Source: Saccharibacillus qingshengii (GTDB lineage: Bacteria > Bacillota > Bacilli > Paenibacillales > Paenibacillaceae). Taken from it: DNA of 64,000 nt. This document shows, in pieces, positions 7,836 to 16,328 of this stretch. The notes beneath the pieces were generated by a model, which searched no databases, was not told the DNA's origin, and saw only the letters and a list, made by a program, of their open reading frames with translations. Position 1 is the stretch's first letter, and every line of letters starts with the position of its first letter. The stretch lies in assembly GCF_013185195.1 (NCBI RefSeq), contig NZ_JAAZWC010000010.1, forward strand, positions 122,500 to 186,499, written 5' to 3'. The position numbers and the translations under genes were made by a program.

Positions 7836-8911
7836 GACCGTTTCTCCCATACGCTGCGCACGGCTTCCAGCGCTTGGGCCGCGTCAAGTTCCAGCAGACC
7901 GGCAAGCGTCGAGATAGCCGTTTCCACCGCCGCCTGCGAAGCATTCGCGCCGAAATGATTGAGGCGCAGCAGCTGCCCGTTCAATTCGCCGTCGCCCGGA
8001 GCGACAATACCGATCGGCTGCTTAATCAGCAGGCGCGGTTCGCCGCCGATACGTACCGTCGTCGTCAGCGTCGAGCGCCGATCGGAATTCCGCTGCCAGC
8101 CTTCCAGGCCAAGAACCCGCAGTCCGGCGGCGGCCGATTCCGCGGCCCGCTCATGCCGGCGGATGACCTGTTCCAGCCCTTGCGCTTCGACCGCTTCCAG
8201 CGCCGCGATCAAAGCCCGGGCTTCGAGCGTCGGGATATAGGGAGGCACGCGGAACGCTTCGCCCGCGCGCGGCGGCTTCAGATCGAGCAGCGACAGGATC
8301 GAGCTGCGCGGCGCACGGGCATTCGACTCGATAAACGCCCATCCGCGCGGCGAGACCGCGACGGCACTGACGCCGTTCGGCCCGCCTAGCGCTTTTTGCG
8401 CTCCGATCGCGACCAGGTCCGCGCTCCATTCGTCGATGCGCAGCGCTTCGCCGCCGACCGCAGACACGGAATCGCTCACCGTGATCAGATCGTGACGGCG
8501 CGCCAGTTCCAGAATCTCTCCGGCGGGATTCGAACCGCCCGTGATCACCTCGGCATGCACGAATGAAATCGCGTCCGGCGACGTCCGCTTGATCGCTTCT
8601 TCTACCGCTTCGACCGTCACGACTTCATCGAACGGTACCCGCAGTTCTTCGACGTCGGCTCCGCCGCGCTCCAGCCACTCGCCGAACAGCGTTCCGTAAG
8701 GCCCCGTGACCACATTCAGAAAACGTCTGCCCGGCGCGGCGATGCCTGCCGCAATCGCTTCGATACCCAGAATCGCTTCGCCCGGCACAATGACCGGCGG
8801 ATATTCGGTATGCAGCAGCTTCGCAAGCTGCGTCGTCAGCGTGTCGTATTCGGTGCGTGACAGCGGCACAAATCCCGAAGAACCGCCGTTTGAAGATTGT
8901 AAAGTATCCAT
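7832..8911 (-). CDS. Class V PLP-dependent aminotransferase
   Basis: A 359-aa fold-type I PLP enzyme of the serine/alanine-glyoxylate aminotransferase group. The cofactor Asp lies in TVSDSVSAVGG (about 147) and the Schiff-base Lys is K173 in AIGAQKALGGPNG. The N-terminal VIVPGEAILGIEA and NVVTGPYGTLFGEW segments are the typical substrate and phosphate-binding region. The chosen ATG at 8911 has GGAGGAG 5 nt upstream; an in-frame ATG at 9010 would add 33 residues without a ribosome site. It sits between the transporter ATPase and the amidohydrolase, overlapping the latter by ATGA. The role is most likely amino transfer from a glycine- or serine-like compound to a keto acid; the substrate is not determinable. 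Confidence 0.85.
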   Translation of the reverse strand: MDTLQSSNGGSSGFVPLSRTEYDTLTTQLAKLLHTEYPPVIVPGEAILGIEAIAAGIAAPGRRFLNVVTGPYGTLFGEWLERGGADVEELRVPFDEVVTVEAVEEAIKRTSPDAISFVHAEVITGGSNPAGEILELARRHDLITVSDSVSAVGGEALRIDEWSADLVAIGAQKALGGPNGVSAVAVSPRGWAFIESNARAPRSSILSLLDLKPPRAGEAFRVPPYIPTLEARALIAALEAVEAQGLEQVIRRHERAAESAAAGLRVLGLEGWQRNSDRRSTLTTTVRIGGEPRLLIKQPIGIVAPGDGELNGQLLRLNHFGANASQAAVETAISTLAGLLELDAAQALEAVRSVWEKRS

Positions 8912-9036
8912 ATTTCTCCTCCGTTCTGTCTTGGCTTCTCTGAACCCTATCTTTTTCAACAAGCACCCGGTCGAATCGATTTCTTTTCCGTTCTTTTTCG
9001 GCCCAATCATTCTACAGCCCTATTCGCCTTGCCGCC

Positions 9037-9810
9037 TTACTTCGTCGCTCCCGCAGCGGCCGCAGGCATCTTCGGTACCGCCGCCAGCAGCTCGCGGCTG
9101 TAAGCCGTTTCCGGCCGGGAGAAAAACCGCTCCCTGGATGCGATCTCGACCAGCGAACCCTGCCGCATCACGGCAACGTTATCGCTGACCGCGTGAATAA
9201 CGCCCAGATCGTGCGAGATGAACAGCAGGGTCAGATCCAGCTCGGCTTGGATCTCGCGGAACAATTCGAGCACGCTGCGCTGCACCGAAACATCGAGCGC
9301 ACTTGTCGGCTCGTCCGCGATCAGCAGCTCCGGTTCCACGCTCAAAGCGCGGGCGATCGCGATCCGCTGGCGCTGTCCGCCCGAGAACTCGTGCGGATAA
9401 CGATCCAGCGAACCCGGTACCAGCTGCACCCGCTCGAGCAGTTCCCGGCAGCGCCGCTCCGTATCGGCCCGTCCCCGCGTCATCCGGTGGAAGGTCAGCG
9501 CTTCGGACAGAATCTGCCGGACGGAACGCCGGGGATTCAGCGAAGCATCGGGATTCTGGAAGATCATCTGGATCTGTTTGCGCTGTTCACGGCTTCTGCG
9601 CTTCTCCAGGATCCGGCCGCCGAGCCGCATCACGCCTTCGTCGGGAACAAGGAGACCCGCGACTGTACGGGCAAGCGTAGACTTGCCGGAACCGGACTCA
9701 CCGACCAGGCCAAGCGTCGTACGCGCGGACAGATCCAAATCGATCGTATCCAGTGCGGTGAATCCCCCATAGCGAACGGTTACTTTTTCCAACTTCAAAT
9801 CCGTGCTCAT
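9037..9810 (-). CDS. Dipeptide/oligopeptide-type ABC transporter ATPase (DppF-like)
   Basis: A 257-aa ABC ATPase with Walker A GLVGESGSGKST, Q loop (MIFQNPDASLNPRRS, the NPRxS hallmark of peptide/nickel importers), signature FSGGQRQRIAIARAL, Walker B LLIADEPTSALD and H loop FISHDLG. It is shorter than usual family members (about 320 aa), lacking most of the C-terminal oligopeptide extension. Its ATG overlaps the stop of the partner ATPase (9807) by 4 nt, so translation is coupled. With the partner ATPase and two permeases it energises uptake by the binding protein at 12638-14284. Confidence 0.92.
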   Translation of the reverse strand: MSTDLKLEKVTVRYGGFTALDTIDLDLSARTTLGLVGESGSGKSTLARTVAGLLVPDEGVMRLGGRILEKRRSREQRKQIQMIFQNPDASLNPRRSVRQILSEALTFHRMTRGRADTERRCRELLERVQLVPGSLDRYPHEFSGGQRQRIAIARALSVEPELLIADEPTSALDVSVQRSVLELFREIQAELDLTLLFISHDLGVIHAVSDNVAVMRQGSLVEIASRERFFSRPETAYSRELLAAVPKMPAAAAGATK

Positions 9811-10787
9811 CGCGTGCCTCCTTCTCCGGAATCGCGGGTCCGGTCTTCGGATTCGGACACAAATTCCGGCAGCGGCAGCACCGCTTCGACCAGCATCTGC
9901 GTATAGGGATCGCGCGGCCGGACCAGAACGTCAACCGACGGTCCTTCCTCCACGAGGCGCCCCTGCCGCATCACGGCAATCCGGGTACATACTTCCGCCG
10001 CGATCGCCAGGTTGTGCGTCACGAAGACCAACGCAAAGCCCAGCTCCCGCTGAAGCCGTGCGATCAGATCGATGATCTGCCGCTGCACCGTTACGTCAAG
10101 CGCCGTCGTCGGCTCGTCGCAGAGCAGAATATCCGGCCGGCAGGCCAGCGCCAAAGCGATCACGATCCGCTGGCACTGCCCTCCCGACAGCTGATTCGGA
10201 TAACGGTCTTCCCGTTTCAGCGAATCCGGCAGTCCGAGCAGGCCCAGCAGCTTGAGTGCTTCTGCACGCGCTTCCCGGCGGTTCTTGCCCTGCCGGTAGC
10301 GGACCACTTCCGCCACCTGCTTGACGACGGGGCACAGCGGATCGAGCGCTCCTCTCGGATCCTGGAATACCATGGCGCTGCGCACGGTATGCCGCACTTC
10401 GCCGCCTGTCCGCTTCACGCCGGAAGGCAGCAGGCCCAGAACGGCGCGCAGTGTCAGCGACTTGCCCGATCCGGATTCTCCGACGATGCCCAGACTGTCG
10501 CCCCGGCCCAGCGAGAAGCTGACGTCCTGAACAAGATTCTGTCCGGAAGCGACCGACAGCGTCAACCGATCAACCACAAGAATCGGATCGGCGGCCGCGG
10601 TGGTTCGGACTTGTGCAGCCGCAGTCGCAGTCGGAATTTCAGGGCGGCCCGCCGGCCGGGCTTCGGCATTTCCCGGTGTACCCGAGTTCGAGTTGTGCAC
10701 GGCATTCGCTTCCTCTACCCTGCGCGGCTCTGTTCCGATCTTCGCACCGTTTTTGCCCGCCGCAGCGGCTGTTTCGCGTTCGCTCAT
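9807..10787 (-). CDS. Dipeptide/oligopeptide-type ABC transporter ATPase (DppD-like)
   Basis: A 326-aa ABC ATPase with Walker A GIVGESGSGKSLT, Q loop MVFQDPRGALDP, signature LSGGQCQRIVIALAL and Walker B ILLCDEPTTALD. The first 70 residues are an Ala/Gly/Thr-rich low-complexity tail that precedes the ATPase core, which is unusual for this family. The start at 10787 is set by GGAGGAAATC just upstream and by the ATGA overlap with the permease stop; the frame is open much further upstream, but that part is antisense or out-of-frame reading of the permease. The signature has Cys where Arg is usual (GGQCQR), a conservative oddity that need not abolish activity. Confidence 0.9.
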   Translation of the reverse strand: MSERETAAAAGKNGAKIGTEPRRVEEANAVHNSNSGTPGNAEARPAGRPEIPTATAAAQVRTTAAADPILVVDRLTLSVASGQNLVQDVSFSLGRGDSLGIVGESGSGKSLTLRAVLGLLPSGVKRTGGEVRHTVRSAMVFQDPRGALDPLCPVVKQVAEVVRYRQGKNRREARAEALKLLGLLGLPDSLKREDRYPNQLSGGQCQRIVIALALACRPDILLCDEPTTALDVTVQRQIIDLIARLQRELGFALVFVTHNLAIAAEVCTRIAVMRQGRLVEEGPSVDVLVRPRDPYTQMLVEAVLPLPEFVSESEDRTRDSGEGGTR

Positions 10788-11650
10788 GATTTCCTCCTCC
10801 ACAGATCCGCCAAGCCGTCGCCGATCAGCGACAGCGCGAGGCCCGTATAAACGACAGCCAAGCCGGGCATCGCGGACAACCACCAAGCGGTCGTCATAAA
10901 CGATTGGCCGTCGGCGATCATCGTTCCCCAGTCCGGCGTGGGCGGCGCGATTCCGATACCGAGATAACCCAATGTCACGATCGCGACCAGTATGCCAACC
11001 ATGTCCGTCATCAGCACCACGACGGCCTGCGGCAGAATATTCGGCAGCAGATGGCGCAGCAGAATCCGCCAGCCGGGCAATCCCAGAGTCTGCGCCGACG
11101 CGATCCACTCCTGCCGTTTCAGCGAAGCCGCGAGGCCCCGGGATACGCGGGCGAACACGATCCAGCCGACCAGCATGAACGTGATATAAATCCCCTGCGC
11201 GCCCGCCCCGCTGGCAAAAGCGACAATAATGATAATCAAATAAAACGGAAACGCAATAAAAGTATCCGTGACCAGCGAGACGACCGTGTCGACCCAACCG
11301 CCGTAATAGCCCGCCAGCATACCGATCGTAATCCCCAGGCAAAAAGGAATAATCTCCGCCAGCACCATGATTCCGAGATCGGTCCGCGCGGCGTAGACCA
11401 GACGGGTAAACAGATCGCGCCCCAGCTGATCCGTGCCCAGCCAATGGTCGGCGGACGGCGGACGGAGAAAAGCACTTAAGTCTTGGGCGATCGGATCGTA
11501 GGGACTGATCCAGGGAATGAAGACGGCCAGCAGAATCAGGACAAGCATCATGAAGCTGCCCGCAAGCAGCGCCGGAGTCCGGCGTACCCGGCTCCAACCC
11601 CGGCCTGCGGGCAGCGGACCGGCTTCCGGCGATATCGAACGGTGGCTCAT
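10784..11650 (-). CDS. ABC transporter permease (DppC-like)
   Basis: A 288-aa inner-membrane permease with an N-terminal cytoplasmic arm, a first helix near 28-50, the periplasm-facing HWLGTDQLGRDLFTRLVYAART segment typical of DppC/OppC, and about five further helices. The EAA-type loop is ASAQTLGLPGWRILLRHLLPNI near 190-210. It forms the heterodimeric channel with the permease at 11652. One base separates its ATG from the upstream stop. Confidence 0.92.
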   Translation of the reverse strand: MSHRSISPEAGPLPAGRGWSRVRRTPALLAGSFMMLVLILLAVFIPWISPYDPIAQDLSAFLRPPSADHWLGTDQLGRDLFTRLVYAARTDLGIMVLAEIIPFCLGITIGMLAGYYGGWVDTVVSLVTDTFIAFPFYLIIIIVAFASGAGAQGIYITFMLVGWIVFARVSRGLAASLKRQEWIASAQTLGLPGWRILLRHLLPNILPQAVVVLMTDMVGILVAIVTLGYLGIGIAPPTPDWGTMIADGQSFMTTAWWLSAMPGLAVVYTGLALSLIGDGLADLWRRKS

Positions 11651-11651
11651 C

Positions 11652-12641
11652 TTATCGCTTCTCCTTCGTTCTCGGGTCCAGACGCCAGGCGGCGATCTCG
11701 ATCAGCAGACCGATGACGACGACGGCGAACGCGCAGTACAGCGCAATACCCTGAATGACCGGGAAATCCCGGCTTGAAATCGATGTGAACAGCAGACTCC
11801 CGATGCCTTTGATCCCGAATACCTGCTCGACCACCAGGGTTCCGCCGATCAGATAAGACAAGTTCACGCCGAACAGCATGAGCGTCGGCATCGCGGAATT
11901 GCGCAGCACGTGTTTGAACAAGATGACCCGGCGCGGAATCCGGGCGGCGCGCAGCGTAACGACAAAGTCGGACTCCAGCACCTCCAGCATCTGGGCGCGC
12001 AGCGAACGAACCAGCGTCGGGATCTGGGAAAAAGCGACCGTAATCGCAGGCAGCGCCAGACTGTACAGCATCCCGGTCCAGCCTTCGCCGATTCCGCCGA
12101 CCGGGAACCAGCGCAGATGTACACCGAAGAGCAGGATCAGCAGCAGCCCGACCCAGAATACCGGCATACCCAGCGTAATCGCGGGGAAAATGCGAATCAG
12201 ATGATCGAGCAGCTTGTCTTTGTTCGTAGCCGCGACCACCGCAAGTACAAGCGATACGGCTGCAGCCAACAGACAGGCCAAGGCGATCAGCAGCAGCGTC
12301 ACCGGTGCCCGTTCGGCGATCAGCTGCCGGACCGGAACGCCCGATACGATAGAAAGGCCGGTATCGCCCTGGGTCAGCAGCGTGTGCAGAAAACGGACGA
12401 ACTGTTCCCACAGCGGCAGGTCGAGCCCAAGCGTACGGCGCAGCGCGGCGATCGACTCGGCCGTGGCGTATTCGCCGAGTATCATTTTGGCCGGATCGCC
12501 CGGTACGATCCGGATCAGGAAGAACACCGCCGTCGTGACGCATGCAATGACGATCAGGGCGCGCAGCGCGGCGATCGCAAGCCACCGATAAGAAGGCGGA
12601 AAGCCCGCCTTTCGGCGGGCTGTTGGGCTTGTCTTCGTCAT
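11652..12641 (-). CDS. ABC transporter permease (DppB-like)
   Basis: A 329-aa permease with a first helix about 22-45, the DppB-family signature FFLIRIVPGDPAKMILG, then five more helices and an EAA loop around TLRAARIPRRVILFKHVLRNS. Its ATG overlaps the stop of the binding-protein gene (ATGA), so it is second in the operon. It pairs with the DppC-like permease downstream. Confidence 0.92.
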   Translation of the reverse strand: MTKTSPTARRKAGFPPSYRWLAIAALRALIVIACVTTAVFFLIRIVPGDPAKMILGEYATAESIAALRRTLGLDLPLWEQFVRFLHTLLTQGDTGLSIVSGVPVRQLIAERAPVTLLLIALACLLAAAVSLVLAVVAATNKDKLLDHLIRIFPAITLGMPVFWVGLLLILLFGVHLRWFPVGGIGEGWTGMLYSLALPAITVAFSQIPTLVRSLRAQMLEVLESDFVVTLRAARIPRRVILFKHVLRNSAMPTLMLFGVNLSYLIGGTLVVEQVFGIKGIGSLLFTSISSRDFPVIQGIALYCAFAVVVIGLLIEIAAWRLDPRTKEKR

Positions 12642-14284
12642 TGGGCGATATGGACGTCTTCGAAGCGCAGGCTTCCGTTCGGCAGAGCGGTCAGCCCTTC
12701 TACCGAAGAACGTACGCCTTTCAGAATATCCGGGTAGTACAGCGGAATATACGGAACTTCATCGGCGAGAATCTGGAGCAGTTCGCCGTAGATCGCCTGG
12801 CGGTCGTCTCCGTCCGCCGTCTTCTGGCCTTCGCGCAGCAGTTGGGTGACTTTGTTGTTCGAGTAATGCGTCCAGTACGATTTGCTGAAGCCGTCCGGAT
12901 CGGTCTGGAACGCAAGAATCGAGTTCGCTTCCGGCGAGTCGGCCTGTCCGCTGTTGAGCATCGCAGAGAAGTCGTACGCGAAGAACCGTTCGCGGAAGGC
13001 GGCGAGTTCGACCGATTCGATCTTCATTTTGATGCCGATCGACTGCGCCGCCGCCTGGATGATCTGCGCTTCCTGCGCGCGGGTATCGTTGCCCGATGCG
13101 ACCAGAAGCGTCGTCTCGAAGCCGTTCGGGAATTTGGACTGGGCCAGCTCTTTCTTGGCTTCGTCCAGATTGAAGTTCAGAGGCTTGAGCGTATCGTTCG
13201 AGTTGTACGGAATCGTTGTCGGCAGCAGCGAGTTCGCCGTCTGCGCATAACCGAAGGTCAGCGCCTTCGTCAGTCCGTCGCGATCAAGGGCCAGCGCGAT
13301 CGCGCGGCGAACATGGACATCGGAGAAATGTTCATCGAGCGTATTGAAGAACAGCTGCTCCGTTACCCAACTGCCGTTCGTTACCACGCCGGTGCCGTCT
13401 CCGCTCTTGATCTCTTCCGCATTCTGGAGCGCCAGCGATTCAATGCCGTCCACTTCGCCGGCTTTGAGCTGGTTGATCGCCTGGCTGTCGTCTTGGATCA
13501 GCTTGTAGACCAACTTGTCGAGATACGGTTTGCCCTGCTGCCAGTAATATTTGTTTTTGACGAACGTGACGTCGCCTGCCGGGTCCCAGCTCTCTACGAC
13601 GAAGGGGCCTGTTCCGACCGGTTTTTTGAAAAATTCCGTTTCCGGCACGCCGCCGAAGTTATCCGGCAGGATGCCGTTCGAGAAGTTGGACATCTCCGAA
13701 ATAAAAGGCGTATAGGGTTCTTTGAGCGTAACGACCAGCGTCCGGTCGTCTTTTGCCGTGACCTTGTCCACTTTGGCCGAGATCGCCAGCGGACCGCCAA
13801 TCGTCAAATGACGTTTGAGCGAGAACACGGCGTCTTTGGCTGTGACCACGTCGCCATTGGAGAAATTCAGACCTTTTTTCAATACAAAAGTGTACGTGAG
13901 GCCGTCTGCGCTGACTTCATGCGACTCCGCCAGCCAATCGACGATCTTGCCTTCGCTGTCGAATGAGACAAGCGGCTCGAACACTTTGTCGATCGCAAAC
14001 GCGTTGTTCGCCGTAATCTCGTTGTGCAGATCGAACGAGGTGACCGATGCGGGACGGGCATAAGTGAACGTTCCGCCTTCCACCGCCTGGGCCGGTTCGG
14101 CCTCGGTCTTGCCTGTTTCCGCGCTGCCCGCAGGTTCTCCGGTTGAAGATTCGCCGCCCGTCTGGCCGGTCTGCGCGGTCGAATTCCCGCCCGCTCCCGA
14201 GCATCCGGCAACCACCGCCAGAAGCAGCATGAACAGCAGCGCGAACCCGAATCTTTTTCCTCCCGCTTGATTGAATCGAGACAT
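12638..14284 (-). CDS. Family 5 extracellular solute-binding lipoprotein (DppA/DppE-like)
   Basis: A 548-aa peptide/nickel-type binding protein and first gene of the seven-gene operon. It carries a lipoprotein signal (MSRFNQAGGKRFGFALLFML, then VVAGC), a Gly/Ser/Thr/Glu-rich linker, and an SBP_bac_5 fold starting GTFTYARPASVTSFDLHNE, with the LVSFDSEGKIVDWLAESHEVS segment characteristic of the family. The ATG at 14284 has AAAGGGGGATTCAAG directly upstream; an in-frame ATG at 14314 has none. Family members bind di- or oligopeptides, nickel chelates, opines and similar ligands. The adjacent aminotransferase and amidohydrolase suggest an amide-bonded amino compound, which is inference. Confidence 0.92.
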   Translation of the reverse strand: MSRFNQAGGKRFGFALLFMLLLAVVAGCSGAGGNSTAQTGQTGGESSTGEPAGSAETGKTEAEPAQAVEGGTFTYARPASVTSFDLHNEITANNAFAIDKVFEPLVSFDSEGKIVDWLAESHEVSADGLTYTFVLKKGLNFSNGDVVTAKDAVFSLKRHLTIGGPLAISAKVDKVTAKDDRTLVVTLKEPYTPFISEMSNFSNGILPDNFGGVPETEFFKKPVGTGPFVVESWDPAGDVTFVKNKYYWQQGKPYLDKLVYKLIQDDSQAINQLKAGEVDGIESLALQNAEEIKSGDGTGVVTNGSWVTEQLFFNTLDEHFSDVHVRRAIALALDRDGLTKALTFGYAQTANSLLPTTIPYNSNDTLKPLNFNLDEAKKELAQSKFPNGFETTLLVASGNDTRAQEAQIIQAAAQSIGIKMKIESVELAAFRERFFAYDFSAMLNSGQADSPEANSILAFQTDPDGFSKSYWTHYSNNKVTQLLREGQKTADGDDRQAIYGELLQILADEVPYIPLYYPDILKGVRSSVEGLTALPNGSLRFEDVHIAQ

Positions 14285-14542
14285 CTTGAATCCCCCTTTT
14301 TCTGTACCCATCATAATTCTGACGAATTTAGTATGGATTGATTATGTGCCAAACTCCATACCCTGTCAAACAAAATAAGCCGTCTATTAAAAATAAAAAC
14401 CTTTTCATGAATACGATGTTTTCAAGAGTGAACCAACATCTGGCATACCCATCCAGAGACTGGAAAACAAAGCTTCCCAAACGGTTCCGTCTAAATCCTT
14501 TATACTGAGAAAAAAACCTTCAACCGCCAAAGGAGAATCCCT
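14285..14542. other. Divergent intergenic region between the ABC operon and the toroid protein gene
   Basis: This 258-bp AT-rich region must hold both promoters. A small inverted repeat AATTCTGACGAATT (14315-14328) lies just upstream of the binding-protein ribosome site and could be an operator; it only weakly resembles a CodY box. No other structure was recognised. Confidence 0.4.
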
Positions 14543-15427
14543 ATGACCGCACGACCCTCCGTTTCTGCCGCCATCGAAGCTTCGATCCGTTTCCTGAAGA
14601 CGACTTCATCTCTTGAACCGCCGCACGACGAAGGCAGCCGGCACAAGTGGGACGGTGCCTGGTGGCATATGGCCGCCCTCTATGAGATAGGCCAAGTCCG
14701 ACTTATTCCGGAATCCGCCATTGTTCAAGCCCAAACACTGCTGCGTACCCGCGTGTGGCCGGTATTTGTGATCGAAGACCGCGACGGACCGGTCCTTGGC
14801 CAAGATCTGGGCAAATGGGACTGCTGCCACTGCGAGCTGGCCGTATTCTACCAGATCCTGCAGGCTTACGGGTGCAGACTGGACGACGAGATGCCCTGGA
14901 TTCGCGAATGGCTGTTGAAGCATCAGCTGCCGGACGGCGGTTTGAACTGCGATCCCGACGCCTATCTGCATTCCCGCAAAAGCTCTATCGTCTCCTCCCT
15001 TCCTCCGCTCGAAGCGATTCTGCGATACACGGACCGTCCGTTTACCGAGCGGGAAAAAGAGTTCCTGGATGAAGGCGCGCGCTACCTGATCGAGCATCGG
15101 CTGGTCTGTTCGAAATCAAGCGGAGACGTCATTCACGAAGATTGGCTGAAGCCGTGTTTCCCGCGATTCTTCGAATACGATCTGCTGCGCGGACTGGCCT
15201 TCCTGACGGAATGGTCCGCGAAGCGCAGTAAGCCTCTTCCGTCGGGATTCGCGGAAGAGGCGCTGGAACGCATGAAGCCTTACCTGGACGAAGGCCAGAT
15301 CCGGATCGGACGGCAGGTCTGGGATGCAAACGGCGAGTGGGGCGGCGAGACGTTTGCCCTGCTCGAAGCGTTGGCGGGCGTTGGCGAAGTGTCGGAATTT
15401 CTCAGCACCGGACATACTTCCGCTTGA
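14543..15427 (+). CDS. Squalene-cyclase/prenyltransferase-like alpha-toroid protein, function unknown
   Basis: A 294-aa cytosolic protein with repeats of helical pairs and a QW-like turn, HQLPDGGLNCDPD (about 132-144), plus GKWDCCHCELAVF and REWLLKHQLPD. This pattern is that of the alpha/alpha toroid shared by squalene-hopene cyclases and prenyltransferases, but the protein is half the length of a cyclase and the DXDD catalytic motif was not seen. An AAAGGAG site precedes the ATG. Its last 26 nt overlap the 3' end of the convergent AlkD-like gene, so the two mRNAs are complementary at their ends. No pathway can be assigned. Confidence 0.7.
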   Translation: MTARPSVSAAIEASIRFLKTTSSLEPPHDEGSRHKWDGAWWHMAALYEIGQVRLIPESAIVQAQTLLRTRVWPVFVIEDRDGPVLGQDLGKWDCCHCELAVFYQILQAYGCRLDDEMPWIREWLLKHQLPDGGLNCDPDAYLHSRKSSIVSSLPPLEAILRYTDRPFTEREKEFLDEGARYLIEHRLVCSKSSGDVIHEDWLKPCFPRFFEYDLLRGLAFLTEWSAKRSKPLPSGFAEEALERMKPYLDEGQIRIGRQVWDANGEWGGETFALLEALAGVGEVSEFLSTGHTSA

Positions 15428-16109
15428 ATCCCAGCCGGTTCTTTTCTGCGGCTTTGCGGATGTTTGCCGAGGTCTGAATCCCTTTGCGTTTGCCTCCCGG
15501 TCCTCCTACTTCCACCGAATCGATCTTGTCGGCGGTTTCGAGGGCGCGGTGGTGCAGCGGCGTGTAGGATACGGCGGTCGTATAGACGAAATTCGCCATC
15601 GAATAGACGGCCCGCTCGGGCGCTTGATGGATGGTCCGTTCCACCCGGTTCAGCAGACGCTCCAGCTTCTCCGCGTCGAACTCGTCGTCTTTGCGGCTGC
15701 CGAGCAGCCAACAGTAGCAGCTCCAGCCTGCCGACCTGCGCAGTTCGTCTTCGCTGTCGATCCACTTGTCCGCTACCGCCTGCGCGAACTTCGTCTCCGC
15801 CAGCGTCACGGCCACTATGAAATCGGAGATCATGTAGAAATAGGCGGCATCGATCCAGCGCTCGAAATCTTCTTCCGTCATGGCATCGGGATCGGCGATC
15901 ACGCCGGCCAGATACATCGCGTCGTAATTGCCCGTTGCGTACAATTCTTCGGCCAGCGCCTGATCTTTTTTGATTATTTTCGACATCGGCTTCATCGCTC
16001 CGGTCGCCGCGCCAAACACCGGCTCCCGCGCGCCTTCGGACAGATACCTTTTCTTCGTGCGTTCCGTGCCGAGAGATTCCAGTTCACTCAGAACTTCCTG
16101 TACGTTCAT
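15402..16109 (-). CDS. DNA alkylation repeat (AlkD/HEAT-like) protein
   Basis: A 235-aa all-helical protein. Features such as MKPMSKIIKKDQALAEELYATG, YDAMYLAGVIADP, W...AAYFYMISDFIV and AGWSCYCWLLG follow the pattern of AlkD-related DNA alkylation repeat proteins, which remove or bind 3- and 7-alkyl purines through HEAT-like helices. Several annotated relatives lack glycosylase activity, so repair function is likely but not certain. The C-terminus is basic (NRLGFKRKYVRC). It converges with and overlaps the neighbour at 14543-15427 by 26 nt; no terminator separates them. Confidence 0.8.
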   Translation of the reverse strand: MNVQEVLSELESLGTERTKKRYLSEGAREPVFGAATGAMKPMSKIIKKDQALAEELYATGNYDAMYLAGVIADPDAMTEEDFERWIDAAYFYMISDFIVAVTLAETKFAQAVADKWIDSEDELRRSAGWSCYCWLLGSRKDDEFDAEKLERLLNRVERTIHQAPERAVYSMANFVYTTAVSYTPLHHRALETADKIDSVEVGGPGGKRKGIQTSANIRKAAEKNRLGFKRKYVRC

Positions 16110-16217
16110 CGTCCCACGATCCTCTCTACAGTTGGTTTGAACAGTCTTCGGCGCTTAAGGCGCTGCCGGAATTCGCTTTCATTATATCATGCTTCCCCGC
16201 CGTCCAAAGACAGCAAA

Positions 16218-16250
16218 AAACAACCTTTCGCCATGGGCGAAAGGTTGTTT
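16218..16250 (-). terminator. Terminator of the dbpA gene
   Basis: AAACAACCTTTCGCC pairs with GGCGAAAGGTTGTTT and on the minus strand runs into TTTTTTGC, about 80 nt after the dbpA stop. Confidence 0.85.
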
Positions 16251-16328
16251 GTGTCGGGGTTGGGTGCTTCCGCCGCTTGGTCCGCGGCGATAGCGATATA
16301 AGGCCTGCCCATAAACCGGGTACAGGTA

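Noticed and set aside
10788..11597. Upstream extension of the DppD-like ATPase frame
   Set aside because: It is out-of-frame reading of the permease gene. GGAGGAAATC and the ATGA overlap fix the start at 10787.
12721..12915. Small Arg-rich frames inside the binding-protein gene and similar ones elsewhere
   Set aside because: They are shadows of real genes in alternate frames, with the Arg/Ser/Pro-rich composition expected from GC-rich codons.
14315..14328. CodY box before the ABC operon
   Set aside because: AATTCTGACGAATT differs from the CodY consensus at about five of 15 positions; kept only as a small inverted repeat.
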